Of a DNA stretch of 51,313 bases, positions 17,074 through 26,820 are shown piece after piece (within the stretch, counting starts at the first letter, position 1; the number at the start of each line of letters is the position of its first letter). Origin of the DNA: Verrucomicrobiota bacterium. Its GTDB lineage: Bacteria > Verrucomicrobiota > Verrucomicrobiia > Limisphaerales > UBA1100. The stretch spans positions 1 to 51,313 of the forward strand of contig JASLKQ010000011.1 of the NCBI GenBank assembly GCA_030747505.1. Reading direction: 5' to 3'. Below the pieces are notes generated by a model. The model had not been told where the DNA came from. It saw only the letters and a program-made list of their open reading frames with translations, and ran no database searches. The position numbers were made by a program, and so were the translations under genes.

Positions 17074-18675
17074 ATGAAGAAACTAATTTTTACCATAGCT
17101 CTTTTGCTAGGGTTTACTGTCTCAGCCAAGGATAAACGTCCGAATATTTTATTTGTTTTTAGTGACGACCACGCACCTCACGCGATTGGCGCGTACAACG
17201 GCTGGCTCAAACCGGTGAACCCCACGCCCCAGATCGACAAGCTGGCGGCTGAGGGGATGCTTTTTGAGAAGAGTTTTTGTTCCAATTCCATCTGTGGTCC
17301 CAGTCGTGCCGTGATTATGAGCGGCAAGCACAGCCATAAGAATGGCTTCATGAATAACGGCAATTCATTTGACTGGAACCAACAGATTTTCCCCAAGCTC
17401 TTGCAAAAGGTTGGTTATCAGACCGCGATTTATGGAAAGAGTCATTTAAAGGGTCAGCCTCAAGGCTTTGATGACTGGAAGGTTTTGCCGGGTCAAGGTG
17501 ATTACTATAATCCGGATCTGTTAACCCCGAAGGGTAAGGTGCGTATTGAGGGGCACTGTACAGATATCGTGACTGACTTGGCCGTTGATTGGTTGAAAGA
17601 GAGTCGTGATGGATCAAAACCTTTCATGTTGATGGTTCAGCATAAGGCTCCGCATCGCACATGGATGCCGGCCTTGCGCCATCTGAAGCTCTATGACGAT
17701 ATCGATATTCCTGAGCCGGAGACCCTGTTTGATCATTATAAGGATAATGCCCATCCAGCACGTCATCAGGAGATGGAGATCGATCGGCATATGGACCCGA
17801 ACTACGACCTTTTTGTGGATCTCACTGCTGAATTTTCCGGGACTCCAATTCAAAAACGTCAGGACAGGTCGGCGCGAAGAAATATGGAGAAGATGACCGA
17901 GGCACAGATGAAGGCTTGGCGGGCTCACTATGGTCCGCGTGATGAGGCCTTCCACCAGGCCAAACTGAAGGGCAAGGAATTGGTGCGGTGGAAATTTCAA
18001 CGGTATGCCAAGAACTATCTGCGTTGCGTCAGGGGAGTGGATGAGAGTCTCGGCCGGTTGCGCTCAACGCTTAAAGAGTTAAATCTCGATGACAATACGG
18101 TGGTAATTTACAGCTCTGATCAAGGTTTCTACATTGGTGACCACGGTTGGTATGACAAGCGTTGGATGTACGAGGAATCCTTGAAGATGCCTTTTATTGT
18201 CAGCTGGCCGGGCGTTACCAAGGCGGGCACACGCAACACTCATATGATCCAGAATATTGATTATGCGGAGACCTTTTTGGAAATTGCGGGGGCTAAAATC
18301 CCAAATGATATGCAAGGCCAATCACTGGTGCCTTTACTCAAGGGTCAGTCTCCCAAGGATTGGCGTTCCAGTATCTATTATCACTACTACGAGTATCCCA
18401 GTTTCCACATGGTGCCTCGTCATTACGGCATCCGTACTGAGCGTTACAAGTTGATGCACTTTTATCGTTTCGGCAACGAGTGGGAAATGTATGACCTCAA
18501 GAAGGATCCTGATGAATTGACCAATATTTATGGGAGGAAAGGAAAGGCCAAGCTGGCGGCTGATTTAAAAAAACAGCTTTACGCACTACAGAGGCATTAC
18601 GGGGATGACAGCGACTTTGCAGAAATGCCGCAGGGATGGAAGGACAGGAATCGTCCGGGAACCGCCAAGAAGTAA
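17074..18675 (+). CDS. Secreted sulfatase (type I, formylglycine)
   Basis: A 533-residue arylsulfatase-family enzyme that hydrolyses sulfate esters, probably on polysaccharides or glycosaminoglycan-like substrates outside the cytoplasm. A signal peptide (first about 18 residues) is followed by the metal-binding pair Asp31-Asp32 (FVFSDDHAP). The activation motif CGPSR (Cys74) is where the Cys would become formylglycine, which needs a maturase encoded elsewhere. Further family features are GKSHLKG and the C-terminal EMYDLKKDPDELTNIY. It ends 2 bp before the convergent dehydrogenase gene. The exact sulfated substrate cannot be assigned from sequence. Confidence 0.95.
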   Translation: MKKLIFTIALLLGFTVSAKDKRPNILFVFSDDHAPHAIGAYNGWLKPVNPTPQIDKLAAEGMLFEKSFCSNSICGPSRAVIMSGKHSHKNGFMNNGNSFDWNQQIFPKLLQKVGYQTAIYGKSHLKGQPQGFDDWKVLPGQGDYYNPDLLTPKGKVRIEGHCTDIVTDLAVDWLKESRDGSKPFMLMVQHKAPHRTWMPALRHLKLYDDIDIPEPETLFDHYKDNAHPARHQEMEIDRHMDPNYDLFVDLTAEFSGTPIQKRQDRSARRNMEKMTEAQMKAWRAHYGPRDEAFHQAKLKGKELVRWKFQRYAKNYLRCVRGVDESLGRLRSTLKELNLDDNTVVIYSSDQGFYIGDHGWYDKRWMYEESLKMPFIVSWPGVTKAGTRNTHMIQNIDYAETFLEIAGAKIPNDMQGQSLVPLLKGQSPKDWRSSIYYHYYEYPSFHMVPRHYGIRTERYKLMHFYRFGNEWEMYDLKKDPDELTNIYGRKGKAKLAADLKKQLYALQRHYGDDSDFAEMPQGWKDRNRPGTAKK

Positions 18676-18677
18676 TT

Positions 18678-19667
18678 TTAGAGACCGTTCACCACATTCT
18701 CCAGTGGTTTGCCCTGGAGTGCCTGCTTGGCAATGCGTGCAGAGGTAGTGCGCATCTCAATCATCCCTTCCCGACTGCAAAAGGCTGCATGACAGGTGGC
18801 AATCAGGTTTGGAGTGCGGGCTTCAGCTTTTGTTTTCAAAGGCTCATTTTCAATCACATCCAGTCCCGCCCCGGCAATCACGCCTTTGCGTAACGCAGAA
18901 AGAACATCCTTTTTCTTGATGATACCCCCTCGTGCGGTATTAACCAGATAGGCTGATGGTTTCATGAGTGAAAGTTCCTGCTCGGCAATAAGATAATGTG
19001 TTTCTTCGTTAAGAGGGCAGTGAATGGATACCACATCGGACGTTTTTAATAGACCGTTCAATGAATGGGTCCTTTTAATTCCAATCGCTTTTTCTGTGCC
19101 GCTGGGAAGGTAGGGATCATAAAATATAACGTTGAATCCCAACGCTTTGGCCCTCAAGGCCGCGGCAGTTCCGATTCGGCCCAATCCAACCACTCCAAAG
19201 GTAAGGGAGCTGGTGCGACGCAGCTTGTCTTTGGCTACCAATTTCCAGCCGGGTTTTTTGGCTTCGGCATCCAGTGAAAATAGTTGCCGCGTTAGCGCGA
19301 GGGAAAGGGCAATGGCATGGTCGGCAACCTCTTCTGTTCCATAGTCAGGCACATTACAGACGGGTATTCCCGCCCGGGCGGCTGCCTCAATATCAACTGA
19401 GTCGTAGCCAACTCCGTTACGGATTAGAGCCCGACAATGCTTCATTCGCGATATTGTGTTCTCGGTGATATTGGCGTTTTGCCAGATAATAAGAGCGTCT
19501 GCCTTGAGGATTTCAGGAGAAAAATTGGCCTCATTATCCGTGAGGAAATATTTTACCCGGGCGGTTTTTCCCAGAACCCTGGTTTCCAGGTCTACTCCGC
19601 TGTTGCTGGATGGGGCGGTTTTCCAATCGAGGACCGCAACCAGCGGCTTGCGTTTTTTATTTGGCAT
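18678..19667 (-). CDS. D-2-hydroxyacid dehydrogenase (CtBP/PGDH-like)
   Basis: A 329-residue NAD-dependent D-isomer-specific 2-hydroxyacid dehydrogenase, interconverting a 2-keto acid and a D-2-hydroxy acid in the cytoplasm. The Rossmann motif GLGRIG is at about 161-166. The catalytic set is Arg246 (NTARGG), a Glu near 273-275 (DVIENEP) and His293 (ATCHAAF). The sequence around the His resembles C-terminal-binding-protein-like members rather than classical phosphoglycerate dehydrogenase. It starts 5 bp after the SASA gene stop, so the two are one operon. The substrate may be a sugar-derived acid, but this is only inferred from context. Confidence 0.9.
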   Translation of the reverse strand: MPNKKRKPLVAVLDWKTAPSSNSGVDLETRVLGKTARVKYFLTDNEANFSPEILKADALIIWQNANITENTISRMKHCRALIRNGVGYDSVDIEAAARAGIPVCNVPDYGTEEVADHAIALSLALTRQLFSLDAEAKKPGWKLVAKDKLRRTSSLTFGVVGLGRIGTAAALRAKALGFNVIFYDPYLPSGTEKAIGIKRTHSLNGLLKTSDVVSIHCPLNEETHYLIAEQELSLMKPSAYLVNTARGGIIKKKDVLSALRKGVIAGAGLDVIENEPLKTKAEARTPNLIATCHAAFCSREGMIEMRTTSARIAKQALQGKPLENVVNGL

Positions 19668-19672
19668 ACGGG

Positions 19673-20887
19673 TTATTTATCCCGGGCTAGCTTTAGCATG
19701 GCTTCACCAAAGGCCGTCCCGGCCTGCGCGAAAAACCAGGGGCTGCCGTAGTAATGATAGGGACGGTCATTACCAAATTGACGCCATTTATCAACATCCT
19801 TGCTCCAGCCACCGGGGCCGGTGTAGATGGCGTGGGCTTCCATGTCCCAGTACTTGTCAGTTCGCACACACAATGTGTTTCCCTTGAATTCAGCCAGCTT
19901 GGGAACTGCCGCCTGCGCCTTCTTGATAGTGTCCCGCGGTGAGCCCTCTTTGTCGGGCTTCATCCCGTCGTTACCCATCTGGCCGATCACGAATTTCATG
20001 TTCGGGGCCTTGAATTCCCTGCGCACGTCGCGGATGAAATTGGCCATGTTCTTTTCGTAGGTCAACCAGCGGTCCTGGTACTGGTCGTTCCAGCCCTGGA
20101 ACCAAACGAAGCCCATGATCTCGTATCCCTGATCCTGATAGCCGGGAAACCGTTTGCCCAGTTCGGCCAGACAACCGTGTACCTCCCTGACCATGTTGCG
20201 GTAATCCTTGCCAAACTGTTCCTTGTACTGCGCGGTGCTCACAATTTCGCGCGGCTTGAATGTTCTGAGGCGCTTTTTCTTCTTGGCCGTCTTGTTCTCC
20301 TCGGTCACCCGTTTATTATAGGCCTCGATTTTTGCCGGCTCCGATTCATTCCAGGCCTTGTTGAGGGCATTCTGGGCGGTTGCCTGCTTGGCGTATTCCT
20401 TGTCACTTAGCATGGAAGAGGGGGGGAGGAAGCCACGGGCCAGGGCTCGGCCACCCCAGGAGGCCTTAATCAGCAAGACCTGTTCCTCATAGTGATTTCC
20501 CACCACATGACCGAAGTTATATTCCGGGCCAAAACCTTCACGGGGCGTCCCATAGCCGACAGTCAGGTCACCATGCTTGTCGAGGTAATTGATCCAGACA
20601 TCCTTGCGTGTGCTCCACAGGTAGGTCGGGGTTTTCCTCTTATCGTTGGGGTCAGTGGTTTCGGCTACTTTCTTCGTAAACGCTTCGTAGTCGCCGTCCT
20701 TGATGAAGTGTGTGTAACGTTCCCGGTATTTTTCCTGTGAGACCTGCCAGGCCAAGGGCTCAGGAAAACCCTTGCCTTCCATGTTCGACTGCCCGGCAAG
20801 GATAAATACCTTTACCGGCTTCTTTTCAGCCGGCTGCGCTGTAAAATTCAATATTAGAGCTAACGATAGAATGAGGAACTTTTTCAT
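19673..20887 (-). CDS. Secreted SASA-type (sialate O-acetylesterase-like) esterase
   Basis: A 404-residue paralogue of the esterase at 1413, with a signal peptide (MKKFLILSLALILNFTAQPA). The nucleophile motif is ILAGQSNMEGKG (Ser34). GFVWFQGWNDQYQ lies centrally. A lysine-rich insert (TAKKKKRLRTFK) lies between the two halves and is absent from the 1413 protein. It heads a minus-strand operon with the D-2-hydroxyacid dehydrogenase 5 bp downstream, and diverges from the dgcN-like gene. Codons for about residues 30-165 lie in a 408-bp block that recurs inside the chimeric pseudogene at 26817-27396; this copy is intact. Confidence 0.87.
   Translation of the reverse strand: MKKFLILSLALILNFTAQPAEKKPVKVFILAGQSNMEGKGFPEPLAWQVSQEKYRERYTHFIKDGDYEAFTKKVAETTDPNDKRKTPTYLWSTRKDVWINYLDKHGDLTVGYGTPREGFGPEYNFGHVVGNHYEEQVLLIKASWGGRALARGFLPPSSMLSDKEYAKQATAQNALNKAWNESEPAKIEAYNKRVTEENKTAKKKKRLRTFKPREIVSTAQYKEQFGKDYRNMVREVHGCLAELGKRFPGYQDQGYEIMGFVWFQGWNDQYQDRWLTYEKNMANFIRDVRREFKAPNMKFVIGQMGNDGMKPDKEGSPRDTIKKAQAAVPKLAEFKGNTLCVRTDKYWDMEAHAIYTGPGGWSKDVDKWRQFGNDRPYHYYGSPWFFAQAGTAFGEAMLKLARDK
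20393..20800. repeat. 408-bp direct repeat, copy A (inside intact SASA gene)
   Basis: This segment recurs at 26901-27308 with a constant offset of 6508 and no mismatch that I could find by eye. The encoded peptides are identical, and so is an 82-codon antisense open frame wholly inside the block (20492-20740 against 27000-27248), which supports DNA-level identity. It is a piece of coding sequence, not a mobile element: no terminal repeats or transposase are present. Confidence 0.9.
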
Positions 20888-20953
20888 GCCTTCTGGGGGG
20901 TGTGTGCCTCGAGGCTACCCTACGTTTTCCTCTCGGCAAGTGAAAACGCTTTT

Positions 20954-20982
20954 TTGCTTTCCTGGTTAAATACAGGTAGAAT
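20954..20982 (+). promoter_or_regulatory. Possible sigma-70-type promoter for the dgcN-like gene
   Basis: TTGCTT (20954-20959) and TAGAAT (20977-20982) are separated by 17 bp and lie 13 bp upstream of the ATG at 20996. The -10 box matches consensus at five of six positions, but the -35 box at only three. The call rests on spacing and position only. Confidence 0.3.
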
Positions 20983-20995
20983 TTTCTCCGGACGC

Positions 20996-22024
20996 ATGAG
21001 TCGCAAGATACTTATTCTGACCGAGGGTCTCTCGAGCCCTAACTCTGCCAAAACCGCGTGTAGTGTTATCCGGTATCGGAGGGAGGAAGTCGTCGGGGTA
21101 TTGGATACCACAGTGATGCCCCAGTCGTGTCAGGGACTCTTTGAAGTGGGAGGCGATTTGCCGGTGGTCAATTCAGTTGAAGCGGTTCCTGAAGCGAACG
21201 TGTTGCTCATTGGGATTGCACCCACAGGTGGCGGATTGCCTGAGTCCATGCGAATGCAGGTGTTGGCAGCCATTGAAAGAGGAATGGATATCGAATCCGG
21301 GTTGCACGATTTTTTGGCCGACGATGAGGAGTTTGTGAAGGCGGCCCAAAAAAGTGGTTCAGTTCTTCGCGATCTTCGCAGAAATAATGAGCGTGATGTG
21401 GCCCAGCGTCAGAATATTTCCACTGAATGCCTGCGGGTTCACACCGTGGGGCACGATTGTAGTGTGGGGAAGATGATTACTTCCATTGAAATAACCCGCG
21501 GACTGGAGGCAGATGGGGTGGATGCAAAGTTCATTGCCACCGGGCAGACGGGTATTCTGGTTGAAGGAGATGGTTGTCCGGTTGATGCGGTGGTGGCTGA
21601 TTTTATCAGTGGCTCGGTTGAGAAACAGATTTTAGCCCATCAACACCATCAAGTATTGGTGGTTGAGGGGCAGGGTAGTATTACTCATCCCTGTTACTCG
21701 GCTGTGACGTTGGGATTGCTTCACGGCTGCCTTCCTGATGTTCTGGTTTACTGTTATGAGCTGGGGCGTACTCAGGTCAAGGGGGTTGACCACATTGAGT
21801 TACCCTCAATGGAATCCCAGAAAGATCTCTATCTGGCGATGGCGAATGCTGCGCATAGTTGCCGGTTTGTCGGAGTATCCATCAATAGCCGCAATGCTGA
21901 TGAAAGAACTTATCGCAAAGAGAAGGAGCGCATTGAGTCAGAATGGGGTTTACCTGCCTGTGATGTTTTCCGGGAAGATGCCGGGCCACTGGTAAAGGCG
22001 GTAAAAGCGCAAATAAATAACTGA
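20996..22024 (+). CDS. dgcN: DUF1611 family protein, DgcN-like
   Basis: A 342-residue cytosolic protein. The ATG at 20996 is chosen because the frame upstream (from 20900) has no family resemblance. The N-terminal half is Rossmann-like (RKILILTEGLSSPNSAKTA). The C-terminal half carries a P-loop-like segment (VGHDCSVGKMITSIEI) and FIATGQTGILVEGDG, both typical of DUF1611. A characterised marine member, DgcN, acetylates D-glutamate, and its partner DgcA racemises the product. The downstream gene here, 1 bp away, is that partner type. I therefore infer D-glutamate (or related D-amino acid) N-acylation. Other DUF1611 members are unstudied, so the exact substrate is uncertain. Confidence 0.78.
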   Translation: MSRKILILTEGLSSPNSAKTACSVIRYRREEVVGVLDTTVMPQSCQGLFEVGGDLPVVNSVEAVPEANVLLIGIAPTGGGLPESMRMQVLAAIERGMDIESGLHDFLADDEEFVKAAQKSGSVLRDLRRNNERDVAQRQNISTECLRVHTVGHDCSVGKMITSIEITRGLEADGVDAKFIATGQTGILVEGDGCPVDAVVADFISGSVEKQILAHQHHQVLVVEGQGSITHPCYSAVTLGLLHGCLPDVLVYCYELGRTQVKGVDHIELPSMESQKDLYLAMANAAHSCRFVGVSINSRNADERTYRKEKERIESEWGLPACDVFREDAGPLVKAVKAQINN

Positions 22025-22025
22025 G

Positions 22026-23051
22026 ATGAAGCTGGCTCTGCACGAGTTTGAGTTGCCCCTGAAGCATCCCTTTACGATTGCCCGAGGTACGATTACAGCC
22101 CAGCCCACCTTGATTGTTGAATTGGGACAGGATGGTAAAAGTGGTTTTGGCGAAGCGACTGTAAACACCTTCTACGCTGCGTCATTGATTGACATGAAGA
22201 AACGCTTTGCCGATCTACAATCGGTAATATCGGGATATAGGTTGACCGATCCTGTGGAGTTTTGGTCCCTGTGCAACAAGCATTTGAGTGATGCTCCTTT
22301 TATGCTCTCGGCACTTGATTGTGCGGCATACGATCTGTGGGGGAAACTCGAGGGAGCTCCGGTTCATCAGTTATGGAGGCTGGATTTAGCCAATGCGGTG
22401 TCTTCTTCCTTTACGATTGGAATCGATACCATCGATGTCATGCGTTCCAAATTAAAGGAAGAGCCGGGATGGCCGGTGTACAAAATCAAACTGGGGACCA
22501 GAGAGGATGCCCAGATTGTTCAGGCTTTGCGTCAGGACACTGAGGCGTTGTTCCGTGTGGATGCCAATTGTGGATGGAAAGGAGATGAGGCGGTGGCCTT
22601 GAGTTGTGAATTGAGTCGGCAGGGAGTTGAGTTTATCGAGCAGCCACTGGACCGGGAGTTGAATCAAGTGCAGGAGCGTCTCTTTCAGGATTCTGCATTA
22701 CCCTTGATTGCCGATGAAAGTTGTGTGGCTGAAAGTGATGTTTTACCGTGTGTGGGTCGGTTTCATGGAGTAAATATCAAGCTGAGTAAATGTGGTGGAC
22801 TAACTCCTGCCCGGCGCATGATTACCACTGCTCGTGAAAACGGATTGAAGGTGATGGTGGGATGTATGACCGAAAGTTCTGTTGGGATTTCTGCAGCGGC
22901 CCAGTTGGTTCCTTTGATTGATTATGCGGATTTGGATGGTGCGGTTTTGCTTGCTGAGGATACGGCCAGTGGAGTTAAGGTGGATCGTGGATTCCTTACC
23001 TTTCCGGATTTTCCCGGCTGCGGCATTCATGACTTTAAGGCTGAGTGTTAG
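22026..23051 (+). CDS. dgcA: Enolase-superfamily dipeptide epimerase / N-acyl-glutamate racemase (DgcA-like)
   Basis: A 341-residue muconate-lactonizing/Ala-Glu-epimerase-type enzyme that inverts an alpha-carbon next to a carboxylate. Visible landmarks are the Lys-x-Lys base pair (Lys153, Lys155), metal ligands Asp179, Glu205 and Asp230, the opposite-face lysine in NIKLSKCGG (about 252-255), and an Asp-x-Asp motif at 302-304 as in L-Ala-D/L-Glu epimerases. It starts 1 bp after the DUF1611 gene. Two readings fit: epimerisation of L-Ala-D-Glu from peptidoglycan, or racemisation of N-acetyl-D-glutamate in the DgcN/DgcA route. The Asp-x-Asp motif favours the first, the operon the second. The stop overlaps the convergent gene's stop. 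Confidence 0.82.
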   Translation: MKLALHEFELPLKHPFTIARGTITAQPTLIVELGQDGKSGFGEATVNTFYAASLIDMKKRFADLQSVISGYRLTDPVEFWSLCNKHLSDAPFMLSALDCAAYDLWGKLEGAPVHQLWRLDLANAVSSSFTIGIDTIDVMRSKLKEEPGWPVYKIKLGTREDAQIVQALRQDTEALFRVDANCGWKGDEAVALSCELSRQGVEFIEQPLDRELNQVQERLFQDSALPLIADESCVAESDVLPCVGRFHGVNIKLSKCGGLTPARRMITTARENGLKVMVGCMTESSVGISAAAQLVPLIDYADLDGAVLLAEDTASGVKVDRGFLTFPDFPGCGIHDFKAEC

Positions 23052-25636
23052 TTTTTCTTGGGAATTCTTGCCTCCAAAATTAACTTCACCAATCGGCCAA
23101 AATTAGTGGTTGAAACACTCCCTTCTGCTTCAAAGGTATTGACCCTGTGGACGATCACCAGATCCCATTGGGGAATCACCAGAACCTTGTGGCCCCGATA
23201 TCCGTGTGCGGCAAATGATCCGTCGGGCAGGGTTACTTCCGGGTAGAAATTACCGTTGGCCCCCACCCACCACATGTAACCATAGCCACCACCCCGATCG
23301 GTTTTTGAGTAGGGGCGGGTACTTTCAATTACCCAGCCCTCTGGAATAATCTGCTGATCGTTCCATTTGCCTCCTCTGGCAAAGAGCAGGCCAAATCGGG
23401 CCAAATCCCGTGCACTTAAGGTAAAGGGGTAGGCCGGGTGAACGGAGTCCTTTCCAGTGACATATTGGGTGTGTTCTTCCCGGATGAAATCCTGCATTCC
23501 TAGCGGGTTAGCCAATCTGCCTTCAAATTCCTCAAAAATGCCGCGACCGGTTTGATTTTCAAAAATGGTGCACAAGGCATTGAAATCCCAGTTGTTATAG
23601 TACCAAAAAGAGTCGGGAAGATGGCTGCCGCGATCGGGCCTTCTGGCGGCCATGGATTTGGTTTCATAGAGAGCGGGGTGATAAATGCCTGAACGCGCCT
23701 TAAGCAGGTTTCCTATGGTCGCATTTTTTTCGGAGTCAGTTAAGGAAGGCTCATTATCATCAATGCCCAGTTCAGCCAATGTGCTGGAGGTTTTAATTTT
23801 ACCATCCAGAACATGAAGTCCATAAAGTGCGCTCAGGATGCTTTTGCGCATCGAATGGCACTTGAAGGGGCGTTTGGTTTCCCCCCATTCATCAACCACC
23901 TTGCCTCCCTGTACAATCATGACCGCCGATGTTTTAAGGGATTGAGTGTAATCCTTTGCTTTCTTCAAACCGTCAGTGGTCCATCCGGCCTCTTCAGGCT
24001 TTACCCACTTCTCCCATTGTTGCCCAGGGAATACACTGGAGTGACTGTGGGATGATCGGCGCAGAACTTCTCCGGTGCGTTGATTAAGAAACTTGCCCTT
24101 GGCGATGGCGGCGATGCCGTTAATGAAAACATAATGGATTCCCTCCGGGTACTGGTGAGGATCAGTGAAGGTAGCCTTGTCGATGATCTTTTTTGGATCG
24201 AAAATGACGAGGTCGGCATAGTGGCCGGGCTTAATTTGGCCGCGTTGTTTAAGGCCCACGCGCATTGCCGGCAGGGAGGTCATCTTGCGAATGGCTTCCT
24301 CAAGTGTGAGTACTCCTTTTTCACGGACGTAATGACCCAGTACCCGGGGAAAAGCCCCGTACCAACGCGGATGGGGATGGCCGCTGCCCGGTTCGGTCAG
24401 CCGACCATCTGAGCCGATCATGGTCAAAGGGTGTTTCATGATGCGTTCCACGTCCTTTTCATCAAGTACGTGGTAAATACAGGAGGCACCACCCTTCTGG
24501 ATGGCTTCCATCACCAGTTCGGCTCCATTTTCTGGAATCGGTTCTAATCCTTTCATGATCGCCCAATCATGCAGTGTTTTGCCTTCCAGTTTGCGATCCC
24601 ATTTAACCAGGCCAAACTGAACCCGGCGCAGGTCACCGCCTCCCCGATCATTGACGATGTTGAACACGATCTCTTTTTTGATCTTGGCTCTTAGGGTTGG
24701 ATCCTTGAGGCGCTTGAGGAATCTTGAGGTTCCTCCTTCACGAGCCCAGGCAGGGACCAGGACCGTGATCCCGGTATAAGTCGCAGTGTAGGGATACTGA
24801 TCCATCATGACATCAATGCCTTGTTTGCGGGCAGCGTTCACCATTGCTAAGGTGTCCCGGCTTTTACCCCACATTGGCTGACCGATAACCTTGTGGTGTG
24901 TGAGAACAATCGGGATTTGTGCCTGCCTGCCAATTTTGATGGCCTCCTTCACGGCATCCATCAGGCCCAATCCTTCCTCCCGTAAATGAGAGGTGTAATA
25001 GCCACCGCGCTTGGCGGTTTCACTGGAGAGGGCAATGACTTCATCGGTCTTGGCAAAGGAGCCGGGCAGATATTTTAACCCGGTGGAAATACCCCACGCC
25101 CCTTCATCCATTGCCTGGGCAACCATCTGTCGCATGCGAGCCAGTTCCTTATCTGTTGGAGCACGATTAGCCAAAGCCATGACGCCGCGCCGGACCGAGT
25201 TGTGGCCTACCAATAGACACACATTAAGGCCAATGCCTTGTCGTTCAAGTTGGGTTAGGTAGGGGGCCAGAGGCCACGGCGCGCTGCCATCGGGGCCGCC
25301 GATGGCGGTGGTGACACCCTGACTGACCATGCTGCGTGCTTCGGGAAGCTTGGTGATGGGGTTGATGTGCGCATGCATGTCGATGAAACCAGGTGAGATA
25401 ACCAATCCGCTTATGTCTATTGTTTTGGCCTTCGTGTCCCGGATCGGTTTGCGAGACACCATCATGATTCTTTTCCCCTTCAAGCCAATATCTGCACGGT
25501 ATCCCGCAGCACCGGTTCCATCAATTACAGTGCCTCCAGCCAGGATAACATCCAGGGACTGCGCCCGAAGTGGATGAACCCACAGGAGCATTAATATTAT
25601 TAGGCTGATTGAGTAACGGCGTGATTTAAAAGTCAT
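23048..25636 (-). CDS. D-aminoacylase fused to a serine beta-lactamase-like domain
   Basis: An 862-residue exported fusion. The ATG at 25636 starts a signal sequence (about 1-26). Residues about 28-525 are an N-acyl-D-amino-acid deacylase of the amidohydrolase superfamily: His88 and His90 (DMHAHIN), His217 (TSHLREEG), His247/248 (LTHHK) and Asp410 (IGSDG). The Cys ligand of classical D-aminoacylases (a Cys-Gly in that loop) appears to be replaced by Asp in GGPDG near 113-117. Residues about 540-862 are a class-C beta-lactamase/DD-peptidase fold with the SxxK motif SMRK (595-598), a YNN motif (Tyr-x-Asn) and AAHGYRGH. It probably deacylates N-acyl-D-amino acids and cleaves D-amino-acid-containing peptides. 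It ends against dgcA. Confidence 0.88.
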   Translation of the reverse strand: MTFKSRRYSISLIILMLLWVHPLRAQSLDVILAGGTVIDGTGAAGYRADIGLKGKRIMMVSRKPIRDTKAKTIDISGLVISPGFIDMHAHINPITKLPEARSMVSQGVTTAIGGPDGSAPWPLAPYLTQLERQGIGLNVCLLVGHNSVRRGVMALANRAPTDKELARMRQMVAQAMDEGAWGISTGLKYLPGSFAKTDEVIALSSETAKRGGYYTSHLREEGLGLMDAVKEAIKIGRQAQIPIVLTHHKVIGQPMWGKSRDTLAMVNAARKQGIDVMMDQYPYTATYTGITVLVPAWAREGGTSRFLKRLKDPTLRAKIKKEIVFNIVNDRGGGDLRRVQFGLVKWDRKLEGKTLHDWAIMKGLEPIPENGAELVMEAIQKGGASCIYHVLDEKDVERIMKHPLTMIGSDGRLTEPGSGHPHPRWYGAFPRVLGHYVREKGVLTLEEAIRKMTSLPAMRVGLKQRGQIKPGHYADLVIFDPKKIIDKATFTDPHQYPEGIHYVFINGIAAIAKGKFLNQRTGEVLRRSSHSHSSVFPGQQWEKWVKPEEAGWTTDGLKKAKDYTQSLKTSAVMIVQGGKVVDEWGETKRPFKCHSMRKSILSALYGLHVLDGKIKTSSTLAELGIDDNEPSLTDSEKNATIGNLLKARSGIYHPALYETKSMAARRPDRGSHLPDSFWYYNNWDFNALCTIFENQTGRGIFEEFEGRLANPLGMQDFIREEHTQYVTGKDSVHPAYPFTLSARDLARFGLLFARGGKWNDQQIIPEGWVIESTRPYSKTDRGGGYGYMWWVGANGNFYPEVTLPDGSFAAHGYRGHKVLVIPQWDLVIVHRVNTFEAEGSVSTTNFGRLVKLILEARIPKKN

Positions 25637-25668
25637 AAAAACCTTGAAGTGATTCAGGACAACGATTA

Positions 25669-26820
25669 ATGCCCTCACTCATGAGGTCAATCTGTTTTAC
25701 TCTTTTTCTGTGTCTAATATCCCATGGATTAGGTGCTTCATTGTCCCAGCGAATAGACGAGGCGGCTGAAAGCGAGATGGAACGCCAGCAAATCGTAGGA
25801 TTTGCAGTTGGGATTATTCAAGAAAACCGGATTACTTACTTGAAAGGTTATGGTTGGGAGGACCGTGAAAAACGGGTTCCCGTCACTCGTAAGACAATGT
25901 TCCGTTGGGCTTCGATTTCCAAGTCGTTAACGGCTTTGGCTGCCATGCAACTGTGGGAAAAAGGTCAGCTCAAACTGGATGGGGATGTGCGTCAATATGT
26001 GCCGGAATTTCCGGACAAAGGCCATAAAATTACTCCGAGACAACTACTGAGTCATCAGGGGGGGATTGTGCATTACACCAATGGGCCAGTTGTCGTGACT
26101 TTGCACCCATACAAAAAGCCTAATCCATTCGAAAGCGTTCTTTTGGCACTGGATACCTTTAAGGAATCACCGTTGGTAAATTTACCCGGCCAAAAGTATT
26201 CCTATACAACCCACGGTTTTATTCTGTTGAGTGCAGCGGTGGAGAGGGCAGGCAAGGAGAAGTTTGCCCATCAGATTCGCGATCGCATTGTAAAGCCCCT
26301 GAGGATGGAAACCTTGCAGCCTGATTATCAGTGGGTTGAAATCCCAAATAGAACCATTGGATATCGTAAACGGCAGGAAAAAATTGTGGTTTCCTCCAAT
26401 ACAGATGTTAGCTGGAAACTTGCTGGAGGCGGCTATATTTCAAACATAGATGATTTAACCAAGTTGGGCGAAGGTTTGTTAAATGGAAAACTGGTGGAGC
26501 CTGCAACTCTGAAATTGATGAGGACTCCCAGAAAGACCAGTACTGGGGAGCAAACTTCATATGGACTGGGTTTTCGGCAGTGGAACTATGTTGATGGAAA
26601 GTTACAGGGGGATTCAACCAAATCGGGCGAATCTGGTTTGAAAGATAAAATGACCCTACGGTTAATGGGACACAGTGGATCTCAACAAAAAACCAAAACT
26701 TTATTGGTTTTAGAGCCCTCAAAGAAATTTGGTATGGCCTTGATGGCAAACTCGGAACAGACCAAAATTTATGAGGCTGCTGAAGCTGTATTGAAGGCAG
26801 CGATCTCTGCAAAACCCTAG
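25669..26820 (+). CDS. LACTB-like secreted serine hydrolase
   Basis: A 383-residue beta-lactamase-fold hydrolase with a signal peptide. A second ATG at 25681 is equally possible. The SxxK motif is SISK (Ser82, Lys85). The Tyr-x-Asn position reads YTT (Tyr179), as in some LACTB-type peptidases. The third motif is HSG (335-337) in place of KTG. Such proteins are peptidases or esterases, not usually true beta-lactamases. It diverges from the D-aminoacylase fusion across only 32 bp, so the two may share control. Its TAG stop overlaps the stop of the opposite-strand pseudogene at a CTAG. A role in trimming D-amino-acid peptides is inferred from neighbours only. Confidence 0.87.
   Translation: MPSLMRSICFTLFLCLISHGLGASLSQRIDEAAESEMERQQIVGFAVGIIQENRITYLKGYGWEDREKRVPVTRKTMFRWASISKSLTALAAMQLWEKGQLKLDGDVRQYVPEFPDKGHKITPRQLLSHQGGIVHYTNGPVVVTLHPYKKPNPFESVLLALDTFKESPLVNLPGQKYSYTTHGFILLSAAVERAGKEKFAHQIRDRIVKPLRMETLQPDYQWVEIPNRTIGYRKRQEKIVVSSNTDVSWKLAGGGYISNIDDLTKLGEGLLNGKLVEPATLKLMRTPRKTSTGEQTSYGLGFRQWNYVDGKLQGDSTKSGESGLKDKMTLRLMGHSGSQQKTKTLLVLEPSKKFGMALMANSEQTKIYEAAEAVLKAAISAKP

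Noticed and set aside
20906-20915. 10-bp palindrome GCCTCGAGGC between the SASA and dgcN-like genes as an operator
   Set aside because: Short, not extended by flanking symmetry and without a second copy; too likely by chance.
25669-26820. LACTB-like gene as an antibiotic-resistance beta-lactamase
   Set aside because: The KTG motif is replaced by HSG and the Tyr-x-Asn position reads YTT. The protein fits the peptidase/esterase branch and sits in a D-amino-acid context.
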